From Streptomyces sp. NBC_00448 (GTDB taxonomy: Bacteria; Actinomycetota; Actinomycetes; Streptomycetales; Streptomycetaceae): a DNA stretch of 64,000 nt. Below, in pieces: positions 46,242-55,264 of the stretch (position 1 is its first letter; every line of letters starts with the position of its first letter). The stretch lies in NCBI RefSeq assembly GCF_036014115.1, contig NZ_CP107913.1, positions 6,379,501 to 6,443,500 of the forward strand, read 5' to 3'. The notes beneath the pieces are model-generated. The model had not been told where the DNA came from and ran no database searches. It saw nothing but the letters and a program-made list of their open reading frames with translations. The translations under genes and the position numbers were made by a program.

Positions 46242-47132
46242 TCAGTTGAGCCGGGCCCGCGCGGCACGCGCCTGCGTGCGGATGGTTGCCGCGGTCTCCG
46301 GGTCGAACGAGCCGATCACCTCGGCGTACTCCTCCATCTCGGCCGCACCGCCGAGGAAGTCGCCCATCTGGACGAGGACCTGGGCCCGTTCGTAGCGCAG
46401 GCGCGCCGGATGGCGGGGGAGGAGCAGCGTCAGGTCGAGGGTCCAGAGCTGGACGGGGAGGCGCTCGGGCCGGGGTGCGGCCCAGGCCCGGATGTTGTTG
46501 AGCACGCGGCGGACGATGTCCAGCGTGTCGGCCGGCGCGGGCGCGGCCATCGCGCGGCCGCCCGCCCCCGTACCGGCCTGGATGCCGCCGACCGAGCCCG
46601 ACATGAGCCGTTCGGCGTCCGGCCGGGACAGCACGCGGCCCGCGTCGAAGGGGTCGACCAGGACGTACGGCGCCGGGCCGTTGTCGAACTCCGCGCCGAA
46701 CTCCGCGCCGTGCGGTTCCAGTTCGCCGAGCGCCACCACGAAGTGCCCCGGCAGCCCCACGCCGTGCACCGGCGCCCCCGCGCGTCGCGCCACCTCCATC
46801 CACACCACCGACAGCAGGATCGGCAGCCCGCGCCGCCGTCGCAGCACCTCCTGGAGCAGCGACGACGACAGCAGCCCGTAGTCCGCGGGCGTGCCGTGGA
46901 AGCCGTGCCCGGCGCCCAGCACCCGCCTGAGCGCCTGGGCCCAGTCCTGCGGCGTGGTGGAGCCGTACGGGAGCAGTCCGGCGAGCCGGTCCAGTTCGAT
47001 CTGGGCCAGGTCCGCCACCGGGCCGTCCAGCGCCGGGTCCGCCTCCGCGCCGATCAGCAGGCACAACTCCGCCAGGTCGGGCCGCTCCTCGCGGGCGGCC
47101 GCGGCGAACCGTTCGCGTACCGGAGCCGTCAT
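46242..47132 (-). CDS. SirB1-family transglutaminase-like/TPR protein
   Basis: 296 aa. The ATG overlaps the GNAT stop (ATGA). It has the pattern of the SirB1 N-terminal transglutaminase-like family: DLAQIELDRLAGLLP, LLSSSLLQEVLRRRRGLPILLSVVWMEVARRAG, then VHGVGLPGHFVV. The Cys of true transglutaminases is replaced by Ser in the LSSSLL segment, so catalysis is doubtful, while the GLPGH His is kept. The C-terminal third is a TPR-like helical array (LRYERAQVLVQMGDFLGGAAEM). Function unknown. Confidence 0.85.
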   Translation of the reverse strand: MTAPVRERFAAAAREERPDLAELCLLIGAEADPALDGPVADLAQIELDRLAGLLPYGSTTPQDWAQALRRVLGAGHGFHGTPADYGLLSSSLLQEVLRRRRGLPILLSVVWMEVARRAGAPVHGVGLPGHFVVALGELEPHGAEFGAEFDNGPAPYVLVDPFDAGRVLSRPDAERLMSGSVGGIQAGTGAGGRAMAAPAPADTLDIVRRVLNNIRAWAAPRPERLPVQLWTLDLTLLLPRHPARLRYERAQVLVQMGDFLGGAAEMEEYAEVIGSFDPETAATIRTQARAARARLN

Positions 47133-48124
47133 GCCGGGGGGCGCCGGTAGTGGTAGCCGTGGTGGTCGGTGAAGCCGAGCCGGTCGTAGAGCGCGCGGGC
47201 GGCCGCGTTGTCCGCCTCGACCTGGAGGTACGCGGCGGTCGCCCCCTCGTCGTACGCCCGCCGGGCGAGCGCGCCCATCACGGTGGTGGCCAGGCCGCGC
47301 CGGCGCTGGTCCGGTGCCACCTCGACCGCGCCGAACAGCGCCCAGGGCCCTTCGACCACGGCCCGGCCGATCGCGCCCGGCGCGGTGGCGAACCACACCG
47401 ACGGCCCGCCCGAGACCACCTGGAGCGCGGCGTCGGCGAGTTCGCCGGTGCGGTGGTACGAGGCGAGCCAGGCCGCGTCCGGGGTGCGCGACAGCTCCAC
47501 CGGGCGGCCGACGGCCTCGGCCAGAGACGTCAACGGCGCGAGCGGGGCCGTACGGACCAGGGTGTCCGCCTCGCGCACCCACCCCGCGCGGTCCAACTCC
47601 GCCACGTAGGGCGAGGAGTCCTGCACCTGGAACAGCGGCGCGAGCCCGCGCTCCTGGTACCACCGTGTCACGACGGCGAGCGCTTCCGCCGGCGGCATCC
47701 CCGGGTCGCCCGTCAACAGCACCGAGTTCGCGCGGCGGGTGAAACCACCCGCCGCGCGCAGCACCCAGCCGCCCAGCGGCGCCGACTCCGCCGGCGGCCA
47801 GGCCCGCGACGCCACCGCCTCGATCTCCTCGGCCGTCACCGCGGGCACTCCCGGCCTGCTCCGGCCTCTGTCACGCCGCTCCGGAGCGGGCGGCACCACC
47901 TTCCCCGCCACCAGTGTCTCCTCCTCGATCCGCACCGTCTCTCCGGTCCGCCGAGTGACGCAGACCACTCCCGTATTCCAGGATGCGAGAACACCGACCG
48001 TATCGGTGAACATAGGATGCCCGTCGGCGACCTGGACCAACTGCCGGACCGAGACGCGTTTTCCCACGTCAGCGGGGGTAATGTTGATTTCGAGTCGAGC
48101 TCCGGACGAGAAAACCCCTCGCAT
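47129..48124 (-). CDS. GNAT-family N-acetyltransferase with N-terminal extension
   Basis: 331 aa, ATG at 48124 with GGAGG 7 nt upstream. Residues ~1-90 form a small beta-rich domain (EINITPADVGKRVSVRQLVQ, VCVTRRTGETVRIEEETLVAG) not found in ordinary GNAT enzymes. The C-terminal ~130 residues carry the acetyl-CoA loop VAPDQRRRGLATTVMGAL and the closing strand AAYLQVEADNAAARALYDRLGF. An inner segment RRANSVLL resembles tandem-GNAT (GNAT-like plus GNAT) proteins. The acceptor is unknown. Divergent from the ferredoxin gene with a 108-nt gap. Confidence 0.92.
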   Translation of the reverse strand: MRGVFSSGARLEINITPADVGKRVSVRQLVQVADGHPMFTDTVGVLASWNTGVVCVTRRTGETVRIEEETLVAGKVVPPAPERRDRGRSRPGVPAVTAEEIEAVASRAWPPAESAPLGGWVLRAAGGFTRRANSVLLTGDPGMPPAEALAVVTRWYQERGLAPLFQVQDSSPYVAELDRAGWVREADTLVRTAPLAPLTSLAEAVGRPVELSRTPDAAWLASYHRTGELADAALQVVSGGPSVWFATAPGAIGRAVVEGPWALFGAVEVAPDQRRRGLATTVMGALARRAYDEGATAAYLQVEADNAAARALYDRLGFTDHHGYHYRRPPA

Positions 48125-48232
48125 GCCTGCCCCTCCTGTTCGGAACGTGCCCAGGAACGGAGATACTAGGTGTGGGCATCGACGACGCCGCGCTCCCGCG
48201 CGAGATGAGCCCTACCGAGGAGGAACGACAGC

Positions 48233-48553
48233 GTGACCTACGTCATCGCGCAGCCTTGTGTCGACGTCAAGGACAAGGCGTGCATCGAAGAGTGCCCGGT
48301 CGACTGCATTTACGAGGGCTCCCGGTCCTTGTACATCCATCCGGACGAGTGTGTCGACTGCGGCGCGTGTGAGCCGGTCTGCCCGGTGGAGGCGATCTTC
48401 TACGAGGACGACACCCCGGAGGAGTGGAAGGACTACTACAAGGCGAACGTGGAGTTCTTCGACGAACTCGGCTCGCCCGGTGGCGCCTCGAAGCTGGGTC
48501 TGATCGAGCGCGACCACCCCTTCATCGCGGCACTTCCCCCGCAGAACCAGTGA
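48233..48553 (+). CDS. fdxA: 7Fe ferredoxin [3Fe-4S][4Fe-4S]
   Basis: 106 aa, GTG at 48233 with GAGGAGGA upstream. Cluster motifs CVDVKDKACIEECPVDC and CVDCGACEPVCPVEA are those of the FdxA/FdxC family; the first motif, with CX7CX3CP, gives the [3Fe-4S] site and the second, CX2CX2CX3CP, the [4Fe-4S] site. The C-terminal extension EEWKDYYKANVEFFDELG is typical. It donates electrons to cytochromes P450 and other oxidoreductases. In mycobacteria the orthologue also precedes an aminotransferase gene. Confidence 0.97.
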   Translation: MTYVIAQPCVDVKDKACIEECPVDCIYEGSRSLYIHPDECVDCGACEPVCPVEAIFYEDDTPEEWKDYYKANVEFFDELGSPGGASKLGLIERDHPFIAALPPQNQ

Positions 48554-48679
48554 CCCGGTGACAACCCCCCGGGGCTGACACCGCCGGGCCCCGTACGGCA
48601 GCGCACCGCTGCCGGCACGGCCTGGTGCACGATGGACGGTGGATCAGCGAGCGGCGTCATGGGGCTTCGGATGCAAGGC

Positions 48680-48720
48680 GCCGAAGTGTCCTCAGGGTGG
48701 TTTCCTGAGGACACTTCGGC
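48680..48720 (+). terminator. 17-bp perfect hairpin between fdxA and dapC
   Basis: GCCGAAGTGTCCTCAGG at 48680-48696 pairs exactly with 48704-48720 over a 7-nt loop GTGGTTT. It is 127 nt beyond the ferredoxin stop and 108 nt before the dapC start. It could be the fdxA terminator or a leader structure of dapC. Confidence 0.75.
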
Positions 48721-48827
48721 AACGCCGCAGACGGAGTCGCAGGGCGGCGCGAGCCCGCCGCCCATCGTGCACCAGGTCGTCAAGGGGCCCGGTGTTCTGC
48801 GCCGCCCGCACGAACCACCCTGCGAGA

Positions 48828-49934
48828 GTGAGCACGTTGAGCATCTCCGCCCGCCTCCCGGTCTTCCCGTGGGACCGCCTGGAGCCGTACAAGGCCACGG
48901 CGGCCGCGCACCCCGACGGCGTGGTCGACCTGTCCGTGGGCACCCCGGTGGACCCCGTCCCCGAGGTGATCCGGCAGGCACTGACCGCCGCCGCGGACAG
49001 CCCCGGCTACCCGCTCACCTACGGCACGGCCGCGCTGCGCGAGGCCGCCGCGCACTACCTGCGCACGTGGCACGGCGTCAGCGGCGCGGACCCGGCGCAC
49101 ATCCTGCCGCTGATCGGCTCCAAGGAACTCGTCGGCTGGCTGCCCACCTTGCTCGACCTGCGCGAGGGCGACCAGGTCGGCTACCCGGCGCTCGCCTACC
49201 CGACCTACGAGATCGGGGCGCTCATCGCCCGGGCCGAAGCGGCCGGCTACGACGACCCGGTCACCGATCTCGACCCTGCCCGCACCCGGCTGCTCTGGCT
49301 CAACAGCCCCTCCAACCCGACCGGTCGGGTGCTGTCCGCCGCCGAACTGCGCCGGATCGTGACCTGGGCCCGCGAGCACGGCATCCTCGTCGTCTCCGAC
49401 GAGTGCTACATCGAACTCGGTTGGGAGGGCACCGAGCCGGTCTCGGTCCTGCACCCCGACGTGTGCGGCGACACCCACGACGGCCTGCTCGCCGTCCACT
49501 CCCTGTCCAAGCGGTCCAACTTCGCCGGGTACCGGGGCGCTTTCCTCGCCGGCGACCCCGCGGCCGTCGCCGAACTCCTCGCGGTGCGCAAGCACGCCGG
49601 GATGATCGTGCCGCAGCCGGTACAGGCGGCGATGGTCGCGGCCCTGGGCGACCGCGAGCACGCGGTCGACCAGAAGGCGCGCTACGCCCGGCGCCGGGCC
49701 GCGCTGCGCACCGCCTTCGAGGCCGCCGGGTTCCGGGTCGAGCACAGCGAGGCCAGCCTCTACCTGTGGGCCACCCGCGACGAGGACTGCTGGCAGACCG
49801 TCGGGGACCTGTCCAAGCAGGGCATCCTCGTCGCCCCCGGCGAGTTCTACGGCCCCACCGGGCAGAACTTCGTCCGCATCGCCTTCACCGCGACGGATGA
49901 GCGGGTGGCCGCCGCGGTGGATCGGCTCGGCTGA
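48828..49934 (+). CDS. dapC: Succinyldiaminopimelate transaminase
   Basis: 368 aa. GTG at 48828 is the first good start in a frame that stays open upstream; no clear ribosome binding site precedes it. Fold-type I aminotransferase: LTYGTAALREAAAHYL, the pyridoxal-phosphate contacts PSNPTGRVLS and VVSDECYIELGWEG, and Schiff-base Lys in HSLSKRSNFAGYR. It forms N-succinyl-LL-diaminopimelate for lysine and peptidoglycan synthesis; dapE lies 1.2 kb downstream. Actinobacterial members may also transaminate prephenate. Confidence 0.93.
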   Translation: MSTLSISARLPVFPWDRLEPYKATAAAHPDGVVDLSVGTPVDPVPEVIRQALTAAADSPGYPLTYGTAALREAAAHYLRTWHGVSGADPAHILPLIGSKELVGWLPTLLDLREGDQVGYPALAYPTYEIGALIARAEAAGYDDPVTDLDPARTRLLWLNSPSNPTGRVLSAAELRRIVTWAREHGILVVSDECYIELGWEGTEPVSVLHPDVCGDTHDGLLAVHSLSKRSNFAGYRGAFLAGDPAAVAELLAVRKHAGMIVPQPVQAAMVAALGDREHAVDQKARYARRRAALRTAFEAAGFRVEHSEASLYLWATRDEDCWQTVGDLSKQGILVAPGEFYGPTGQNFVRIAFTATDERVAAAVDRLG

Positions 49935-49943
49935 CCCTCCGAG

Positions 49944-50035
49944 GTGGTGGGTTCCGTCGGTTGAGGGACCACCTGTCGGTGGTGGGCTGCGCGCGGTTCC
50001 CCGCGCCCCTGTGCAAGTGCGGCTCCCACCGTGCT
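49944..50035. repeat. Dispersed intergenic repeat, copy 2
   Basis: Contains GTCGGTTGAGGGACCACCTG (49956-49975), identical to 61563-61582, and GGTTCCCCGCGCCCCTG, shared with the copy at 46129. It fills the gap between convergent dapC and the 50046 gene. Confidence 0.75.
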
Positions 50036-50045
50036 TGCCCCGGGA

Positions 50046-50999
50046 CTACCGCGCGACGGTGATCCGTACGAGCGTGTCCGCGGCCGGCGCGGAAGCGCCC
50101 TTGGTTCCGGACCGGTCCGACGTCTTCTGCCACCCCTTGCCGGACTTCTTCGCCTGCCAGCGCATGTCCCCGAAGCTCACCTGCTCCACCTTCAGGTCGT
50201 GCGCGTGCGCCACCGCCCACTGCGCCAGCGCCCAGCCGCGCTGCTTGCCGGCGCCGGTCGTGGAACCGCCGGGCGGCGCCGACGGCACCGCCACGGTGCG
50301 CGGGTCGCTGTCGTCCCGCGGCCGCACCTGGCTGCCGAACTCCCGCTTCAGCAGGGCCGTCACCTTCTCGGTGTCGCCCAGCCTCCCGCCGGCGCTGTAC
50401 GCGGTGTTCGCGCCGGTGGTGCAGCTCAGCGCCGCCTCGTTCTGCCCGGTCAGCGCGGCGGCCACCATCGTGGCGTCCGTCTCGTGCTGCGCGTACGCCT
50501 CCGGGTAGCCGCTGCGCTGCACCCGCTGCGCGGCCACGGTCACCGGCAGCCGGGTGTAGTTCGGGATCTTCACCAGGCTGTCGAAGAACGCGTTCGACGC
50601 GTACACCGGGTCCTGGATCTGTTTGGCGGTGCCCCACCCCTGCGAGGGGCGCTGCTGGAAGAGGCCGACCGAGTCGCGGTCCCCGGTGTCGAGGTTCACC
50701 AGCCGAGACTCCTGCATCGCCGTGGCGAGCGCTATCGTCAGCGCGCGCTCGGGCAGGCCGCGCGAGATCGACACGGCCGCGATCGTCGCGGCGTTCGCGG
50801 CCTGGTCCTGGTCGAGGGTCAGGTCGTTGCCGTCGGTCTTCACGGTGCAGCCGGCGGCCGCCGGGTTCTCGTGGTTCTCGAAGCGGTACGCGAGGTAGCC
50901 CGCGAGGGCCAGCAACACGATGAAACCGGCGGCGAACCGCAGGCCGCAGCCGCGGCCGCGCTTCTCTTCTTTGCTCGCTGGGGACGGCGACTCGGGCAC
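50046..50999 (-). CDS. Membrane-anchored lytic-transglycosylase-like protein
   Basis: 317 aa. GTG at 50999 with TAGGGT 6 nt upstream (leaderless type). One membrane helix (~21-39) follows a basic cytoplasmic tail EEKRGRGCG. The external part begins with NAATIAAVSISRGLPERALTIALATAMQESRL; Glu97 in QESRL and the later SVGLFQQRPSQGWG match the pattern of GH23-like transglycosylase folds. The C-terminal ~90 residues (AGKQRGWALAQWAVAHAHDLKVEQVSFGD) are a separate small domain. Peptidoglycan cleavage is likely but unproven; some databases have carried misleading names for such proteins. Confidence 0.82.
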   Translation of the reverse strand: MPESPSPASKEEKRGRGCGLRFAAGFIVLLALAGYLAYRFENHENPAAAGCTVKTDGNDLTLDQDQAANAATIAAVSISRGLPERALTIALATAMQESRLVNLDTGDRDSVGLFQQRPSQGWGTAKQIQDPVYASNAFFDSLVKIPNYTRLPVTVAAQRVQRSGYPEAYAQHETDATMVAAALTGQNEAALSCTTGANTAYSAGGRLGDTEKVTALLKREFGSQVRPRDDSDPRTVAVPSAPPGGSTTGAGKQRGWALAQWAVAHAHDLKVEQVSFGDMRWQAKKSGKGWQKTSDRSGTKGASAPAADTLVRITVAR

Positions 51000-51005
51000 G
51001 GCCGA

Positions 51006-51011
51006 ACCCTA
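51006..51011 (-). promoter_or_regulatory. Leaderless-type -10 box (TAGGGT)
   Basis: TAGGGT on the minus strand, 6 nt before the GTG at 50999. Confidence 0.55.
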
Positions 51012-51028
51012 CCGAATGTGAGCGCCCC

Positions 51029-51127
51029 GACCCGCCGGGTTGCCCCGTCATGTCGATTCAGGGACCCGCCTGCCGGTGGGGGCTTGCCGCCGTTTTCCGC
51101 GCCCCTGCTCGTGTGCGGCTCCTCCCG
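51029..51127. repeat. Dispersed intergenic repeat, degenerate copy 3
   Basis: TGTCGATTCAGGGACCCGCCTG and TTTTCCGCGCCCCTG, then GTGCGGCTCCTCCCG, are diverged forms of the words in copies 1 and 2. Unlike the others it lies between divergent genes (50999 and 51160). Confidence 0.55.
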
Positions 51128-51147
51128 TCGCACCCGCGGGCACCGCC

Positions 51148-51153
51148 TACGCT
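51148..51153 (+). promoter_or_regulatory. Leaderless-type -10 box (TACGCT) of dapE
   Basis: TACGCT, 6 nt (GGCGGG), then the dapE ATG. Confidence 0.6.
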
Positions 51154-51159
51154 GGCGGG

Positions 51160-52227
51160 ATGGGAACCGTGTTGGACTTGGAGCAGGACGTCGCCGGGTT
51201 GACAGCTCAGCTCGTGGACGTGGAATCGGTGAGCCGGGCGGAGGGAGAGCTGGCCGACCTGGTGGCGGCGGCGCTGGCGGCGCAACCGCATCTGCGGGTG
51301 GACCGGGACGGAAACGCGGTGGTGGCCAGGACCGAGCTCGGCCGTACGGAACGGGTCGTGCTGGCGGGCCACTTGGACACCGTCCCGATCGCCGACAACC
51401 TGCCGTCGCGGCTGGACTCCGACGGAGTGCTGTGGGGCTGCGGCACCTCGGACATGAAGGCGGGCGTGGCGGTCCAGCTCAAACTCGCCGCCGGACTGCG
51501 GGAGCCCAACCGCGACCTCACCTTCGTCTTCTACGACGCCGAGGAGATCGCCGCCGAGTTCAACGGGCTCAAGCGCCTCGCCGAGCGCCATCCGGAGTGG
51601 CTCGCCGGGGACTTCGCGGTGCTGATGGAGCCGACCGACGGCCGGGTGGACGGCGGCTGCCAGGGCACGCTGCGGGTGCGGGTGCAGACCACCGGCCGCC
51701 GCGCGCACTCCGCCCGCAGCTGGCTGGGCGAGAACGCCATCCACAAGGCCGCGCCGATCCTGGCCCGGCTGGCGGCGTACGAGCCGCGCCGGGTGGAGAT
51801 CGACGGCCTGGTCTACCCGGAGGGCCTCAACGCGGTGCTGATCGAGGGCGGCCACGCCGGGAACGTGATCCCGGACACCTGCGCGGTCACCGTCAACTAC
51901 CGCTTCTCCCCTGACCAGAGCGAGGCCGAGGCGCTGGACCGGGTGCGCGAGGTCTTCGACGGCTTCGAGGTGGTGCTCACCGACAGCGCCCCGGGCGCGC
52001 TGCCCGGCCTGTCGCAGCCGGCCGCGGCGGCGTTCGTCGCGGCGATCGGCACCCCGCCGGCGGCGAAGGAGGCGTGGACGGACGTGGCCCGCTTCTCCGC
52101 GCTCGGCGTGCCCGCGGTGAACTACGGCCCGGGCGACCCCACCCTCGCCCACACCCGCGAGGAGAACGTCCGGATCGCCGCCGTCCAGGAGGCCGAGCGC
52201 AAGCTGCGGGAGTGGCTCACCCCATAG
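51160..52227 (+). CDS. dapE: Succinyl-diaminopimelate desuccinylase
   Basis: 355 aa. The ATG at 51160 is supported by a TACGCT box 6 nt upstream; the frame stays open to 51040 without support. M20 metallopeptidase: metal ligand His in LAGHLDTVP, bridging Asp in [10 protein letters not shown], catalytic and metal Glu in [10 protein letters not shown], ligand in LMEPTDG, and His in the final THTREEN-like AHTREEN. It removes the succinyl group to give LL-diaminopimelate. The dimerisation lid (~180-290) is present. Confidence 0.95.
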   Translation: MGTVLDLEQDVAGLTAQLVDVESVSRAEGELADLVAAALAAQPHLRVDRDGNAVVARTELGRTERVVLAGHLDTVPIADNLPSRLDSDGVLWGCGTSDMKAGVAVQLKLAAGLREPNRDLTFVFYDAEEIAAEFNGLKRLAERHPEWLAGDFAVLMEPTDGRVDGGCQGTLRVRVQTTGRRAHSARSWLGENAIHKAAPILARLAAYEPRRVEIDGLVYPEGLNAVLIEGGHAGNVIPDTCAVTVNYRFSPDQSEAEALDRVREVFDGFEVVLTDSAPGALPGLSQPAAAAFVAAIGTPPAAKEAWTDVARFSALGVPAVNYGPGDPTLAHTREENVRIAAVQEAERKLREWLTP

Positions 52228-52336
52228 TCCGGGCGGTCCGAGCAACCGAACTGGGGTGCGCGCGCATCCTCCCATCCGCCATGGTGTGATCGGATACGCC
52301 CGATCCGGGCGAAGTTCGGGGGGAGAGGACACGGTC

Positions 52337-53416
52337 ATGGGGCTGACCAGCACGTGGTTCGCCGTGGTGCTCCTGATCGCGGCGGTCGGCGCGGTGGTGG
52401 CCGCGCTCCTGCTGTGGGCGAAGGTGCGCGGCCCCCGCGCGGTGCGCACCGTGGCCCGGGTGGGCATGATCCTGCTCTGCCAGGCCACCGCGATCTGCCT
52501 GATGATGGTCCTGGTGAACAACCAGTACGGCTTCTACGCCTCCTGGGCCGACCTGCTCGGCGACGCCAACAGCGGCGGTGGCGGCACCGCCTCCGCCGCC
52601 CACCCGGCCGTGACGCCCGCCGTGCCCGACTACCACGTGGTGTTCGGCTCGTACTCCGCGGGATTCCGCCGCGCCACGGTGCGCGGCTGGCACTCCGGCA
52701 CCAAGGGCGAGGTGATCGTCTGGCTGCCGCCGCAGTACGCCGCGAAGGAGTACGCCCACACCCGCTTCCCGGTGATCGAGGTGCTGCACGGCATACCCGG
52801 CACGCCGCACAGCTTCCTGCGCGGCATGCGGATCGGCCGGATCATGGCCGGCGAGATCGCGGCGGGCCGGGCCGAACCCGCGATCCTGGTGCTGCCCACG
52901 ATCACGCCGGACCGGGTGGACACCGGCTGTGCGGACGTGCCGGGCAAGAGCAAGGTCGCCACCTGGCTCACCGACGACGTGCCGACCACCGTCGCGGCCA
53001 ACTTCCGTACCCTGCCCGGCCCCGCCGGCTGGGCGGTGATGGGCATATCCACCGGCGGCTACTGCGCGGCCCGGCTCGCCCTGGACTACCCGGACCGGTT
53101 CGCCGCCGCGGCCGCGCTCGCACCCGACGACCCGGCCCACGGGGTGCGCAACCCGCTGTGGCTGGCCCGCAACGGCCGCCCGGCGGCCCACATCCTGGTC
53201 GAGTCCAGCCTCCAGGACCGGGAGAGCCCGCCGAAGTTCGCCGACGCGATCGCCGACGCGGTACGGCCGCCCGGCACCGTCAGCACCGTCCAGCTGACCG
53301 CGGGCGGGCACAACTGGAAGACCTGGAGCCGGATGTTCCCCGGCGCCCTGACCTGGCTCAGCGGGCGGCTGGAAGCGCCGCGAGCGGTGCCTTTGGCCCC
53401 GTCGACGGCACCCTGA
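52337..53416 (+). CDS. Membrane-anchored putative esterase (PF00756-like)
   Basis: 359 aa, ATG at 52337 with a GGGGGGAGAGGA purine run upstream; an earlier ATG at 52256 is unsupported. Two N-terminal membrane helices (STWFAVVLLIAAVGAVVAALLLW and ILLCQATAICLMMVLV) are followed by a Gly/Ser linker and an alpha/beta-hydrolase of the putative-esterase family: VIEVLHGIPG, VLPTITPDR, nucleophile Ser in GISTGGYC, and His in TAGGHNWKTW. Relatives include mycolyltransferase-like and feruloyl-esterase-like proteins; the substrate is unknown. It separates dapE from the LOG-family gene. Confidence 0.88.
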   Translation: MGLTSTWFAVVLLIAAVGAVVAALLLWAKVRGPRAVRTVARVGMILLCQATAICLMMVLVNNQYGFYASWADLLGDANSGGGGTASAAHPAVTPAVPDYHVVFGSYSAGFRRATVRGWHSGTKGEVIVWLPPQYAAKEYAHTRFPVIEVLHGIPGTPHSFLRGMRIGRIMAGEIAAGRAEPAILVLPTITPDRVDTGCADVPGKSKVATWLTDDVPTTVAANFRTLPGPAGWAVMGISTGGYCAARLALDYPDRFAAAAALAPDDPAHGVRNPLWLARNGRPAAHILVESSLQDRESPPKFADAIADAVRPPGTVSTVQLTAGGHNWKTWSRMFPGALTWLSGRLEAPRAVPLAPSTAP

Positions 53417-53420
53417 TGCG

Positions 53421-53426
53421 TACGCT
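53421..53426 (+). promoter_or_regulatory. Leaderless-type -10 box (TACGCT)
   Basis: TACGCT, 6 nt (GCGGGT), then ATG at 53433; it overlaps only 5 bases beyond the esterase stop codon. Confidence 0.6.
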
Positions 53427-53432
53427 GCGGGT

Positions 53433-54263
<831 letters not shown>

Positions 54264-54273
54264 GCAGGGCGCC

Positions 54274-54297
54274 CCTGACCCACCCCAGAGGGTCAGG
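54274..54297. terminator. Short bidirectional terminator overlapping the folP2-like stop
   Basis: CCTGACCC (54274-54281) and GGGTCAGG (54290-54297) with an 8-nt loop, in the 29-nt gap between convergent genes. Confidence 0.65.
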
Positions 54298-55156
54298 CGA
54301 GCCCCCTCCGGGCCACCCGGGGCTCGCTCGCACCGGAGATCGCCGCGACCATCTCCAGGACCTGCCGGGTCTCCTGCACTTCGTGGACCCGGTACACCTG
54401 CGCCCCCAGCCACGCCGACACCGCGGTGGTCGCGAGCGTCCCGATCAGCCGCTCCTTGACCGGCCGGTCCAGCGTCTCCCCGACGAAGTCCTTGTTGGAC
54501 AGGGAGACCAGCACGGGCCACCCGGTGGCCGTCATCTCGGGCAGCCGCCGGGTCGCCTCCAGCGAGTGCCGGGTGTTCTTGCCGAAGTCGTGCCCGGGGT
54601 CGATGAGGATGCCGTCGCGCCGCACCCCCAGCTTCTCGGCGCGCTCGGCGAGCCCGACGGTGACCCGGAGGATGTCGGCCATCACGTCGTCGTAGCCGAT
54701 CCGGTGCGGCCGGGTCCGCGGCCGCACCCCGCCCGCGTGGGTGCACACCAGCCCCACCCCGTACCGCGCGGCCACCTCCGCCAGTTCGGGATCGACCCCG
54801 CCCCACGCGTCGTTGAGCAGGTCGGCGCCCTCCTCGCAGACGGCCCGCGCCACCTCGTGCCGCCAGGTGTCCACGCTGATCACCACGTCGGGGTGGCGGC
54901 GCCGCACCTCCGCGACGAACCGGACGGTGCGCCGGATCTCCTCGTCCGCCGACACCTCCTCGCCCGGCCCCGCCTTGACCCCGCCGATGTCCACGATCGC
55001 GGCACCCTCGGCGATCACCTGCGCGACCCGTTCGAGCGCCGGCTCGTCGGTGAAGGTGGCGCCCTGGTCGTAGAACGAGTCGGGCGTCCGGTTCACGATC
55101 GCCATGATCACCGGCTCCCGCTCACCGAATTCCCGGCTGCCCAGCCGAAGTCCCAC
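54293..55156 (-). CDS. FolP2-like dihydropteroate synthase homologue lacking the pABA loop
   Basis: 287 aa. GTG at 55156 (GAGGAG, 5-nt gap) is preferred to GTG at 55162. The TIM-barrel frame of dihydropteroate synthase is clear: IMAIVNRTPDSFYD, VDIGGVKAGPGEEV, SVDTWRHEVAR, LLNDAWGG, VSLSNKDFVGE and VYRVHEV. However, the STRPG pABA/sulfonamide loop of true synthases reads VKAGPG, the family NVTPDSF reads NRTPDSF, and SRK reads SNK. The mycobacterial counterpart FolP2 is, to my recollection, reported to lack synthase activity. A different substrate or a regulatory role is likely. Confidence 0.88.
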   Translation of the reverse strand: MGLRLGSREFGEREPVIMAIVNRTPDSFYDQGATFTDEPALERVAQVIAEGAAIVDIGGVKAGPGEEVSADEEIRRTVRFVAEVRRRHPDVVISVDTWRHEVARAVCEEGADLLNDAWGGVDPELAEVAARYGVGLVCTHAGGVRPRTRPHRIGYDDVMADILRVTVGLAERAEKLGVRRDGILIDPGHDFGKNTRHSLEATRRLPEMTATGWPVLVSLSNKDFVGETLDRPVKERLIGTLATTAVSAWLGAQVYRVHEVQETRQVLEMVAAISGASEPRVARRGLA

Positions 55157-55264
55157 GGTCACTCCTCATCTCAGACTCATGCGATCGTGGCACGATCGTG
55201 CCTGACATGGAGGACCCGCCGATCCGGACGGCAGGTCCCTGGGCCGTACCCCGGGAGTATCGAC

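Noticed and set aside
48172-48372. GTG frame of 66 codons ahead of fdxA
   Set aside because: It overlaps fdxA in another frame and has no supporting signals; the fdxA frame has the cluster motifs and GAGGAGGA.
54293-55156. Annotation as ordinary folP (sulfonamide target)
   Set aside because: The STRPG loop and other active-site motifs are altered, so a normal dihydropteroate synthase role is not supported.
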